Shown here: positions 24,899-32,564 of the stretch, in pieces | Position numbering within the stretch: position 1 is the first letter of the stretch | Layout: every line of letters begins with the position of its first letter | Assembly (NCBI RefSeq): GCF_014137975.1 | Contig: NZ_JACGWZ010000009.1 | Coordinates: 1-64,000 of the forward strand | Reading direction: 5' to 3' | Source of the DNA: Halosaccharopolyspora lacisalsi | GTDB lineage: Bacteria > Actinomycetota > Actinomycetes > Mycobacteriales > Pseudonocardiaceae | DNA length: 64,000 nt | Made by a program: the position numbers and the translations under genes | The notes under the pieces: generated by a model | Seen by the model: only the letters and a program-made list of their open reading frames with translations | The model's database searches: none | Told to the model about the DNA's origin: nothing

Positions 24899-27169
24899 GT
24901 GCCGGGAAGACCCTGGGAGGGCAACGGATCGCCGACCGTCGCCGAACAGCGCCTCGACGAACTCCTCGGCCAGGGCAGACCCTGGGGCAACCGCCGCGCC
25001 GAGGAGCCGGTACGGCTCGACGTCCACGCCGACTTCCACGACCCGAGCCAGGAGGTCCGCGGGGAGTACCTCACGCGCAGACTCGTGGAGTCCCCCGACG
25101 AGGGTGGCTGGCTGCCGTTCTGGCGTCGCAGCGCGCAACCGCCGGTGATCCGGGTTCGCGACTCGGTCATCACCGGCGGGCTCGACCTGCGAGCGGCGGA
25201 ACTGCCGTACCTGCTGGAGTTCGTGCGCTGCCGCTTCGAGGAGACGCCCGACCTGCGCCAGGCGCAGCTGGCCGGACTGGTGCTCTCGCACTGCCGCCTG
25301 CCCGGCGCGAGAGCCCGGAACATGCGCACCACCAACGACACGGTGTTGTACAGCTGCACCAGCACCGGTCTGGTCAGCCTCACCGACGCCCAGATCGGCG
25401 GCTCGCTGGAACTCATCGACAACAGCCTGCACAACCCCGGGTACCGGGCCGTGCACGCCGATCGACTCTCGGTCGGCGGGGCGCTGCTGGCGATGCGGCT
25501 GCGGGTGTCCGGCGAATTCCGGATTCCCGGGGCGAAGATCGGCGGCAACGTCAACCTGTGCGGCGCCGTCCTGCGCAATCGGGGCCGCTACGCCTTCAAC
25601 GGCAACGGCATCCAGATCAGCGGCTCGCTGCGCGCCGGTGTCGATCCCGATCGCGGCGGCGTGTTCTCCGCGGCGGGCGTGATCTTCATGCCCAGCGCGC
25701 ACCTGGCCGGTGACCTGCGGATGCGTGATGCCGTGCTGGAGCCGGGAGTACGTCCGCCGAAGCGGGACGAGTCCACCCACGACGATCCCGTCAGCACCCT
25801 CATCCTCGACCGCAGCGAGATCAACGGGGACGCCCAGCTCGACCAGGGATTCTTCAGCGGTGGCACGATCCGCATGGTCAGCACCCGCATCAGCGGTGAC
25901 CTGCGCATGAGCGGCTCCACGATCGATCTGAGCTGGTCGCGCTCGTCGACGGACTCGGTCGAGCGGCCACTGCGCTCGATGCACATCGACGGTGCCGAGG
26001 TGCTCGGCAACGTCGAGGCCATCGGAGCCACGCTGCACGGCCAGCTGCGCATGATCGACGCTCGGGTGGGCGGTAGTTTCCAGCTCAACGAGGCCGCTCT
26101 CGTGGGCCCGCGCACCGACGTCCTGCAAGCCAACCGGATACGGGTGGGCAGCAACCTGGACTGCCGTGACGCCGACATCACGGGAACGCTGCAGCTTCAG
26201 GGCGTCCACGTGGGCGCCAACCTCGACCTGCGCTCCACCGTGCTGACCAAACCCGCCTGGCACCGGCACCGCGGGGCCTACAAGTCCTCATTGGACCTCC
26301 GCGCGGGCAACGTGGGGCACGACCTGGTGTGCGCAGCGGGACGGAGGGCGTTCAGCGCCGAGGGAGAGGTGCAACTGCGGCGCGCGGTGATCGGCCGGCA
26401 GACGAACCTGTGGGGAGCGCAGCTCGGCGAGGGCAGCGCGACCAACGCGCTCAACGCGTTCGGTCTGAGCACGCAGGAGCTGGCGATGCGTCCGCCCGAG
26501 CCACCACGTGGCCGGATCCTGCTGCGGCAGGCCCACTGCGAACTCCTCGAGGACAACGCCACGCTGTGGGAGGCCACGGGTGGGGTCGACGTGGAGGACT
26601 TCGTCTACGGCAACTTCTCCAAGCCGATCGAGTCCACCGACACCGAGCGGGTCCGGCAGCGGCTGGAATGGCTGCGCACCACCTCCGGTACGTACCAACC
26701 CGGACCGTACGACCAACTGGCCGCGGTGTTCCGGGAGAACGGCAACGAGGAACACGCCGTGACCGTGCTGATCGAGAAGCAGCGGCGCAGGTACCGGGCG
26801 GTCGCCCAAACCGTCCGGCCGCCGCTGCGGGCGACGGTCCGAGTGTGGAGCCTGTTGCAGCTGATCACGGTCAGCTACGGCTACCGGCCGGGGCGAGCAC
26901 TGATGTGGCTGCTGCTGTTCGCCGCAGGAGGGACGGCGTGGTTCAGCCTGCACGAGCTCGAACCGCTCAACGAAGAGGACGATCCCGTGTGGAATCCAGT
27001 TCTCTACACCGTGGACCAACTTTTGCCGATCATCAATCTCGGTCACGACGTGATGTGGCGCGCCGCGGGCGGTTCCCAGTGGATCACGACGGTGCTGATC
27101 GCGGCGGGCTGGGTTCTGGCCACCACCGTCGCGGCAGGGATCACCCGCTCATTGCGCCGCGAACGCTGA
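24899..27169 (+). CDS. Beta-helix repeat protein with C-terminal membrane helices
   Basis: This 756-residue protein starts at GTG 24899 with GGAGGG nine bases upstream. Residues about 60-600 consist of loosely repeated units (VITGGLDLRAAEL, QIGGSLELIDNSL, KIGGNVNLCGAVL, HLAGDLRMRDAVL, EINGDAQLDQGFF, RISGDLRMSGSTI and similar, about 20-40 residues apart). This is the pattern of a right-handed beta-helix built from G-x-L-x-h-x-x-A turns. Two transmembrane segments follow near residues 668-685 and 727-747 with an acidic loop between. Similar actinomycete proteins are often labelled membrane-associated oxidoreductase without evidence; no cofactor motif is visible. It is probably a membrane-tethered cytoplasmic scaffold, but the function is unknown. 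Confidence 0.75.
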   Translation: MPGRPWEGNGSPTVAEQRLDELLGQGRPWGNRRAEEPVRLDVHADFHDPSQEVRGEYLTRRLVESPDEGGWLPFWRRSAQPPVIRVRDSVITGGLDLRAAELPYLLEFVRCRFEETPDLRQAQLAGLVLSHCRLPGARARNMRTTNDTVLYSCTSTGLVSLTDAQIGGSLELIDNSLHNPGYRAVHADRLSVGGALLAMRLRVSGEFRIPGAKIGGNVNLCGAVLRNRGRYAFNGNGIQISGSLRAGVDPDRGGVFSAAGVIFMPSAHLAGDLRMRDAVLEPGVRPPKRDESTHDDPVSTLILDRSEINGDAQLDQGFFSGGTIRMVSTRISGDLRMSGSTIDLSWSRSSTDSVERPLRSMHIDGAEVLGNVEAIGATLHGQLRMIDARVGGSFQLNEAALVGPRTDVLQANRIRVGSNLDCRDADITGTLQLQGVHVGANLDLRSTVLTKPAWHRHRGAYKSSLDLRAGNVGHDLVCAAGRRAFSAEGEVQLRRAVIGRQTNLWGAQLGEGSATNALNAFGLSTQELAMRPPEPPRGRILLRQAHCELLEDNATLWEATGGVDVEDFVYGNFSKPIESTDTERVRQRLEWLRTTSGTYQPGPYDQLAAVFRENGNEEHAVTVLIEKQRRRYRAVAQTVRPPLRATVRVWSLLQLITVSYGYRPGRALMWLLLFAAGGTAWFSLHELEPLNEEDDPVWNPVLYTVDQLLPIINLGHDVMWRAAGGSQWITTVLIAAGWVLATTVAAGITRSLRRER

Positions 27170-27171
27170 GA

Positions 27172-27227
27172 GCGAAAGAGGGAGTGGGCAATCCTCGCGG
27201 ATCGGCCCACTCCCCGGTTGCTTTCGC
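27172..27227. terminator. Large bidirectional terminator hairpin
   Basis: An outer stem GCGAAAG/CTTTCGC encloses an inner perfect 10-bp stem GGGAGTGGGC/GCCCACTCCC. The hairpin lies between convergent genes. Confidence 0.8.
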
Positions 27228-27234
27228 GGATTCC

Positions 27235-27426
27235 TCATCCGGCCATCCCCGTCGGGGAATTGTCACGGGATGTTCCGACCGATCGCTCCGCCGAGCGCGG
27301 AGACTGGATGCCGTCGACCCCTCCACTTTCGGGGTCATCGACACCGTCGTCCGCGTCTCGCGGGGTCACCAACAACACCGCGACGGCGGCGAACACCCCC
27401 AGCACCAGGATCGCCAGTCCGGCCAT
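27235..27426 (-). CDS. Small single-helix membrane protein
   Basis: This 63-residue protein starts at ATG 27426 with GGGAGGTG eight bases upstream. MAGLAILVLGVFAAVAVLLV forms an N-terminal helix, followed by a hydrophilic tail rich in Asp, Ser and Arg (TPRDADDGVDDPESGG). The strong ribosome site and the terminator behind it support a real gene. Function unknown. Confidence 0.65.
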   Translation of the reverse strand: MAGLAILVLGVFAAVAVLLVTPRDADDGVDDPESGGVDGIQSPRSAERSVGTSRDNSPTGMAG

Positions 27427-27738
27427 GACGCACCTCCCTCGGGTTTTCGCTTGCTGATTCCCGAACACTCCCCAAGACGCGCGCGACGCCGGGAGGTTCC
27501 AGATCATCGCGGTTTTTCCCGTCACGGCCGGAAAAATCGCGCACCGGCCCTCCGACGGTGATTCGACCGGCGGAACGCCGCCGTGGCAACATCGTCGATC
27601 AAGCGCGTGCATCGAGACACAGCGGTACGGGCGATGAACCGCACGGGCGCAGCCGACGGAGAACGATTCCCCCGGAGCCTGAAATCTCTTCGGGAAAGCA
27701 CGTGGTGACCACTCACGACGTATTCGGGAGAACGAGCA
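27427..27738. other. Intergenic region, no gene recognised
   Basis: This 312-bp divergent region lies between the small membrane protein and the BRO antirepressor gene. It presumably holds both promoters. The only clear element is GGGAG ten bases before GTG 27739. Confidence 0.5.
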
Positions 27739-28749
27739 GTGACGGACGTCCGGACCTTCACGTTCATGAACCAGGCCTCGATCCGGGTGGTCGAGCGCGA
27801 CCGCCGGCCGTGGTTCGTGGCCCTCGACGTGTGCACGGCCCCGGGGCTAGAAAAACCGGTGCGGAGCACACGCTACCTCGACGAAGAAGAAAAACTGCAC
27901 GTCAGCCCGACGGTGCTTAGTAAGCACCGTCGGGCAGGAGTTGGTCCACAGGGCTACTTGTTGATCGACGAATCAGGTCTGTACTCACTTGTTCTGCGTA
28001 GCCGCAGGCCCGCAGCGAAGCAGTTCAAGCACTGGGTGACCCGCGAGGTGCTGCCGACGATCCGCCGGACGGGTGCCTACGTCGACCCGCGCCGGGTGGA
28101 CACCACCGACCCGGAAGCCGTGGCGAAGGCCGCGTGGGAAGCGGCGCAGACGGCGCGGGAGCTGCTCGTCGAGGAGCGCGCGAAGCGCTGGGAGGTCGAG
28201 CAGGCCCGTGAGCAGGACAGGCCGAAAGTGCTGGTCGCGAACGAGTTCTTCGGCAGCAGTGGTCTGATGGGCCTGCGCGAGGCGGCCCGCGCGTTCGGGA
28301 TGCGGCAGAGCGGCTTCACGGGCCCGCTGCGCCGATGGGGCTGGCTCGACCAGCAGAGCGTCGGCGCCAAGGCGTACGCAACGGAGTCCGGCTACATGGA
28401 GAACAAGGTGTACCTGACCGCCGGTGGCCAGACGATCAGCGGCAAATTGATCCGCAAGGGGGTCGCCCGGGTCGCGCGGAAGCTGGTCGATGCGGGAGAA
28501 CGCTCCACACGACCCGCCGAGCATTCTCGACACATCCCTGTGGACAACTCATCACTGCTGATCCAGCGCACGGATCGTCCACAAACCGCACGTCACCCGA
28601 CTGTCGCCACTACTGGCAGTCGGGGAGCGGCGTCTGTGGACAGGTCTCGCAGCACCACGCCAGGATCCGCGAAGCCGCAGGTCATGCCGACTGCGTTTAC
28701 TGAACGGGGTCGGCCAGGACCCCTGTGGACAACTCCACCAAGGGTGTGA
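27739..28749 (+). CDS. Phage-type antirepressor: BRO-N domain plus KilAC/ANT-like domain
   Basis: This 336-residue protein starts at GTG 27739 with GGGAG upstream. Residues 1-115 match the BRO N-terminal (prophage antirepressor) DNA-binding domain: FTFMNQASIRVVERDRRPWFVALDVC, then YLLIDESGLYSLVLRSRRPAAKQFKHWVTREVLPTIRRTGAY, which is the most conserved part. Residues about 120-155 are an Ala/Glu/Arg-rich coiled segment. Residues about 160-255 (VLVANEFFGSSGLMGLREAARAFGMRQSGFTGPLRRWGWL to KGVARVARKL) match the phage antirepressor C-terminal KilAC domain. The last 80 residues are a low-complexity tail. No other phage gene surrounds it, so it is a stranded or domesticated element, as often seen in Pseudonocardiaceae. 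The gene contains a perfect 31-bp palindrome and DnaA-box-like words. Confidence 0.85.
   Translation: MTDVRTFTFMNQASIRVVERDRRPWFVALDVCTAPGLEKPVRSTRYLDEEEKLHVSPTVLSKHRRAGVGPQGYLLIDESGLYSLVLRSRRPAAKQFKHWVTREVLPTIRRTGAYVDPRRVDTTDPEAVAKAAWEAAQTARELLVEERAKRWEVEQAREQDRPKVLVANEFFGSSGLMGLREAARAFGMRQSGFTGPLRRWGWLDQQSVGAKAYATESGYMENKVYLTAGGQTISGKLIRKGVARVARKLVDAGERSTRPAEHSRHIPVDNSSLLIQRTDRPQTARHPTVATTGSRGAASVDRSRSTTPGSAKPQVMPTAFTERGRPGPLWTTPPRV
27905..27935. repeat. Perfect 31-bp palindrome inside the BRO gene
   Basis: GCCCGACGGTGCTTA, one central G, then TAAGCACCGTCGGGC. There are fifteen paired bases with no mismatch, within codons for SPTVLSKHRRAG, where the BRO-N domain normally has a variable loop. 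Confidence 0.9.
28539..28732. repeat. Cluster of four DnaA-box-like 9-mers
   Basis: TGTGGACAA at 28539-28547 and at 28724-28732 (reverse of TTGTCCACA, the actinobacterial DnaA box), TCGTCCACA at 28575-28583 and TGTGGACAG at 28635-28643. A weaker TGGTCCACA lies at 27942-27950. All lie in the low-complexity 3' part of the antirepressor gene or near its palindrome. Confidence 0.6.
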
Positions 28750-28768
28750 CCGTTACTGACACCCTTGG
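28738..28768. terminator. Terminator hairpin overlapping the BRO stop codon
   Basis: CCAAGGGTGT pairs perfectly with ACACCCTTGG around an 11-base loop. The TGA stop (28747-28749) starts within the left stem. Confidence 0.75.
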
Positions 28769-28987
28769 CGTTGCCCTGCGGTTCCACCGCCACTCGACGC
28801 GACCGCCGAGGAGCTGACCGGCGGGCGCGAGACTCCGAGCAGTGCTCCCTGTTCACGAAGCAAACTCACACGAATTGGTGTGTTCACGACCACATCGAAC
28901 AACCCCGTGTCGCCCCGAGCGTCTTCGGAAGAGACGGCCGTCCAGACAGAGCTACGCGAAAGAGTGACACAGCAGGGAGTTACGACC

Positions 28988-29524
28988 GTGGGTAAGCGCA
29001 CGAGTTTCCGGAAAATGGGGACCGCCGCAGCAGCAGTGGGCGCGGCCGTACTGGTGAGTGCGTCGACGGCCGGAGCGGCGCAGGCGATGCCGAGCGACCA
29101 CCCGAACTTCGACCGGTACTGCACCTCCGATCAGGTCCACGTCACGACCACGCGCCTGGACTCGGGGATGGGCAAGAGCGGAACCCAGCTGGTGTTCACG
29201 GCCCGCCCCGGACAGAGCTGCCTGCTCGGCGGGGCACCGGGAGTGACCTTCACCGACCCGGCGGGGCACGCGCTGGACATTCCGACACGGCCCACGAGCG
29301 ACCAGCGCACGCCTGTGCGCGTGGACCAGGAGCACTCCGCGACGGCTTCGCTCAGCTTCCAGCGCGTGAACATGAACACCGGGCGGCAGCTATCCGGCCC
29401 GACCCCCGCGTCGATGGCGGTCACCCTGCCCGCGCCGATGAAGGTGTACACGGTCACCGTGCCCTGGATCAGTGGCGTCGAGGTGCCCAGCACGGTCCAC
29501 GTCACCCCCGTCAGCGCCCGGTAG
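28988..29524 (+). CDS. Secreted DUF4232 protein
   Basis: This 178-residue protein starts at GTG 28988 with GGGAG upstream. The signal peptide is residues 1-34 (MGKRTSFRKMGTAAAAVGAAVLVSASTAGAAQA, with cleavage after AQA). The mature part follows the DUF4232 pattern: RYCTSDQVHVTTTRLDSGMGKSGTQLVFTARPGQSCLLGGAPGVTFTDPAGHAL. The paired Cys, one before the first strand and one before the GxPGV turn, probably form a disulfide in a beta-sandwich. Such proteins are abundant in actinomycete secretomes, often as lipoproteins; here there is no lipobox. Function unknown. A terminator hairpin at 29536-29573 separates it from convergent pckG. Confidence 0.85.
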   Translation: MGKRTSFRKMGTAAAAVGAAVLVSASTAGAAQAMPSDHPNFDRYCTSDQVHVTTTRLDSGMGKSGTQLVFTARPGQSCLLGGAPGVTFTDPAGHALDIPTRPTSDQRTPVRVDQEHSATASLSFQRVNMNTGRQLSGPTPASMAVTLPAPMKVYTVTVPWISGVEVPSTVHVTPVSAR

Positions 29525-29535
29525 GACAAAACCAG

Positions 29536-29573
29536 AACGGGGCCGTCAGTGACGAAACACCGACGACCCCGTT
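29536..29573. terminator. Bidirectional terminator hairpin
   Basis: AACGGGG(C)CGTC pairs with GACG(A)CCCCGTT between the convergent DUF4232 and pckG genes. Confidence 0.75.
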
Positions 29574-29595
29574 CCCCTCGTCGAGCTAACCCGAG

Positions 29596-31425
29596 TCAGC
29601 CGTTGAGGCGCTGCTTGAGCGCCTCCAGCTCGTCGCGCATCGAGTCGGGCAGGTCGTCACCGACGAACTCGAACCAATCCTCGATCCGCGGGATCTCGGC
29701 CTTCCACTCCTCGTCGTCCACGTGCAGCGCGGTCTCCACGTCCTCTCGCGGAGTGTCCAGACCGGAGAGATCGATCTGGTCGGCCGTGGGAACCCGCCCG
29801 ACGGAGGTGTCCTCGGCGGCGGCGTTGCCCTCCATGCGGTCGACGATCCACTTGAGCACGCGGGAGTTCTCGCTGAAGCCCGGCCACACGATCTTCTCGC
29901 CGGACTCGTCACGGCGGAACCAGTTCACGTAGTAGATCTGGGGCATCTTGGAGGCGTCGTGCTCCTTGCCCAGATTGACCCAGTGCTGGAAGTAGTCGCC
30001 GACGTTGTAGCCGAGGAACGGCAGCATCGCCATCGGGTCGCGCCGGACCTCGCCGACGTTGCCCGCGGCGGCGGCCGTCTTCTCCGAGGACATCGTCGCG
30101 CCCATGAACACACCGTGCTGCCAGTCGAAGGCCTCGTTGACCAGCGGAACCGTGGTCTTGCGGCGACCGCCGAACAGGATCGCCGAGATCGGCACGCCCT
30201 GCGGGTCGTCCCACTCCGGCGCCATGATCGGGCACTGCGACATCGGCGTGCAGTAGCGCGCGTTCGGGTGGGAGGCCTTCTCCTCCGAGTCCGGCGTCCA
30301 GTCGCGCTGCTTCCAGTCGATCAGGTGCTGCGGCTGACCCTCGAGGCCCTCCCACCACACGTCGTCGTCATCGGTGAGCGCGACGTTGGTGAAGATCGAG
30401 TTGCCCTGCTCGATGGTGCGCATCGCGTTCGGGTTGGTGTTCCAGTTGGTGCCGGGGGCGACGCCGAAGAAGCCCGCCTCCGGGTTCACCGCGTAGAGCC
30501 TGCCGTCGCTGCCGAAACGCATCCAGGCGATGTCGTCGCCGAGCGTCTCGACCCTCCAGCCCGGCAGCGTCGGTTCCAGCATGGCCAGGTTCGTCTTGCC
30601 GCAGGCCGAGGGGAACGCGGCGGCCACGTAGTGGACCTTGTTCTCCGGCGAGATCAACTTGAGGATGAGCATGTGCTCGGCCAGCCAGCCCTCGTCGTGG
30701 GCCATCGCCGAGGCGATACGCAGCGAGTAGCACTTTTTGCCGAGCAGCGCGTTGCCGCCGTAACCGGAGCCGAAGCTCCAGATCATCCGCTCCTCGGGGA
30801 AGTGGGTGATGTATTTGGTGTCGTTGCAGGGCCAGGCGACGTCCTGCTCGTCCGGCTCCAGCGGCGCGCCCACGGAGTGCAGCGCGGGCACGAACTCGAC
30901 GTCACCGTCCTCGCTGAAGCGTTCCAGTACCCGCGGTCCCATCCGGGTCATGATGTGCATCGAGACGACGACGTACTCGGAGTCGGTGATCTCGATCCCG
31001 AGCCGAGGCGGTTCGGCCTCCACCGGCCCCATGCAGAAGGGCACGACGTACATCGTGCGACCCCGCATGCAGCCCCTGTAGAGCTCGGTCATGGTCGCCT
31101 TCATCTCTTCCGGCGGCATCCAGTTGTTGGTGACACCGGCGTCCCGCTTCTCGCGGGAACAGATGAAGGTGCGCTCCTCGACGCGAGCGACGTCGCTGGG
31201 GTCCGAGGCCGTCCAGAACGAGTTCGGCTTCTTGGAGTCGTCCAGACGCTTGAAGGTGCCCGCCTCGACCAGGCGGTCGGTCAGTCGCTGCCACTCCTCC
31301 TGCGAGCCGTCGCACCACACCACCTGCTCGGGGGTGGTCAGCTCCGCAACCTCGCGTACCCACGACTGTAGACGTTCGTGCGTGACAGGTGCCTGGTCGA
31401 GACCGGGGATGGTCAAAGCGGTCAT
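29596..31425 (-). CDS. pckG: Phosphoenolpyruvate carboxykinase (GTP)
   Basis: This 609-residue cytosolic enzyme converts oxaloacetate + GTP to PEP + CO2 + GDP and controls gluconeogenic and anaplerotic flux. The start is ATG 31425 with AGGAG 11 bases upstream. Diagnostic segments are [21 protein letters not shown] near residue 218, the P-loop-like kinase-1 motif [13 protein letters not shown] near 270 with its reactive Cys, the metal-binding EDDIAWM-like [10 protein letters not shown] near 296, [14 protein letters not shown] near 425, and [27 protein letters not shown] near 507. Length and the CGKTN motif identify the GTP rather than the ATP class. A conspicuous stem-loop lies in the upstream region. 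Confidence 0.96.
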   Translation of the reverse strand: MTALTIPGLDQAPVTHERLQSWVREVAELTTPEQVVWCDGSQEEWQRLTDRLVEAGTFKRLDDSKKPNSFWTASDPSDVARVEERTFICSREKRDAGVTNNWMPPEEMKATMTELYRGCMRGRTMYVVPFCMGPVEAEPPRLGIEITDSEYVVVSMHIMTRMGPRVLERFSEDGDVEFVPALHSVGAPLEPDEQDVAWPCNDTKYITHFPEERMIWSFGSGYGGNALLGKKCYSLRIASAMAHDEGWLAEHMLILKLISPENKVHYVAAAFPSACGKTNLAMLEPTLPGWRVETLGDDIAWMRFGSDGRLYAVNPEAGFFGVAPGTNWNTNPNAMRTIEQGNSIFTNVALTDDDDVWWEGLEGQPQHLIDWKQRDWTPDSEEKASHPNARYCTPMSQCPIMAPEWDDPQGVPISAILFGGRRKTTVPLVNEAFDWQHGVFMGATMSSEKTAAAAGNVGEVRRDPMAMLPFLGYNVGDYFQHWVNLGKEHDASKMPQIYYVNWFRRDESGEKIVWPGFSENSRVLKWIVDRMEGNAAAEDTSVGRVPTADQIDLSGLDTPREDVETALHVDDEEWKAEIPRIEDWFEFVGDDLPDSMRDELEALKQRLNG

Positions 31426-31501
31426 CGCGTCGTGTCTCCTGACTGGGCGCCACAGCCCGAATTTCACGCCACCGGCGCCCCAGAGGCGTTTTCAGGGAAA
31501 G

Positions 31502-31536
31502 CTTCGCTCCATCCGGAAAGCCGGATGGAAACGAAG
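31502..31536. promoter_or_regulatory. Stem-loop upstream of pckG
   Basis: CTTCG, CT, CCATCCGG, loop AAAG, CCGGATGG, AAA, CGAAG: a 13-bp stem with one internal loop, about 80 bp before the pckG ATG. It may be a transcript-leader structure or an operator. The rest of the 342-bp gap between pckG and the next gene shows nothing else recognisable. Confidence 0.5.
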
Positions 31537-31767
31537 TGGGGATGCAACGAGAGTAACGGCCGTGAGCGGCCACAGCGGAGATCAGTGCTGTCGCTTCCCT
31601 CACAGGAACGATAAGGGAATCGATTCAGTTGGCTCCCATCCCGAAAAAAGGCCGGAAATCCGCCCGTCAAGCCCTCTCCGCGCACAAGTATTTCCGGCGA
31701 ACCGGACATGATCTCGGCGGCTTCCGGTTCGCGTACCGAACAGCCGCTGAATCGTTCACCGAACCGA

Positions 31768-32454
31768 TCACTTCCAGGCCGAGTCGGGAGCGGCCTGCTG
31801 GTAACCGGCGGAGCGTGCCGATTCGGGGCGGTCCTGCTCCTCGAACCGCCACACCTCGTCCCCCTCGGCCGACCGCTCCGGCGCGTACTCGCCCCGCTGG
31901 TCGAGCCGCCCCTGCTCGACCACGGTCCACTGCCCCTCCCCGGTGTGGTGGGCGACGGTGACCTCCCCGGAGTCGCTGATCTCGACCAGCTGGTCGGCCG
32001 AACCGTCGCCGTCGACGTCGGTGACCATCATCTGGCCGGTCTCGGTGTCCACGATCGCGGTGTCGGGCTTGCCGTCGTCGTTGGTGTCCTCCGTGGGAGG
32101 ACCGACGCTGTGATCCCCCTCCGGGGTGTCCACGAACAGCGACTTCGCGTCCGCGTCGTCGCCGGTGTCCACGGCGCCGGGCTGCTGGGGCGGTTCGGCC
32201 ACCCATTCCCCGGTGGTCTCGTCGTAACCGGCCTGGCTGGTGACTTCGCCCCGGGAGTCGATGGTGCGCATGACATCGGCTCGGCCGTCGGCGTCGGCGT
32301 CGGTGTAGGCGAGGAAGCCGTCCCCGGTCATCACCGCGACCGTCTCGTCGACGCCGTTGCCGTCGACGTCGTAGTTGGCCTCGGCCGTGTACTCCTGGCC
32401 ATCGACGGTGACCTGAACGTCGCCATCGCCGGCGCCCGTGTTCTCGACGTACAT
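31768..32454 (-). CDS. DUF6802-like protein with calcium-loop repeats
   Basis: This 228-residue hydrophilic, acidic protein starts at ATG 32454 (GAGGGGAA nine bases upstream). It contains at least four D-x-D-x-(D/N)-G-x-x-D loops: NYDVDGNGVDETVAVM near residue 26, YTDADADGRADVMRTI near 49, EDTNDDGKPDTAIVDT near 118 and VTDVDGDGSADQLVEI near 144. These resemble EF-hand/dockerin or FG-GAP-like calcium sites, each followed by a beta-strand pair. There is no signal peptide or membrane helix, so it is either cytoplasmic or exported by a non-Sec route. Such proteins sit beside varied genes in Pseudonocardiales and have no known role. Confidence 0.7.
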   Translation of the reverse strand: MYVENTGAGDGDVQVTVDGQEYTAEANYDVDGNGVDETVAVMTGDGFLAYTDADADGRADVMRTIDSRGEVTSQAGYDETTGEWVAEPPQQPGAVDTGDDADAKSLFVDTPEGDHSVGPPTEDTNDDGKPDTAIVDTETGQMMVTDVDGDGSADQLVEISDSGEVTVAHHTGEGQWTVVEQGRLDQRGEYAPERSAEGDEVWRFEEQDRPESARSAGYQQAAPDSAWK

Positions 32455-32564
32455 GCCCGTTCCCCTCGATCGGCTCGCGCAACGATCCGTTGCGTTCCCT
32501 TGTTGTGACGCAGCGTAAGACAAGTTGGTTCCCCGTTCGACGAATCACCCACATCCGACCGCCG

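Noticed and set aside
28539-28732. Chromosomal oriC
   Set aside because: There is no dnaA, dnaN, parAB or AT-rich unwinding region nearby, and the DnaA-like words lie within a coding sequence.
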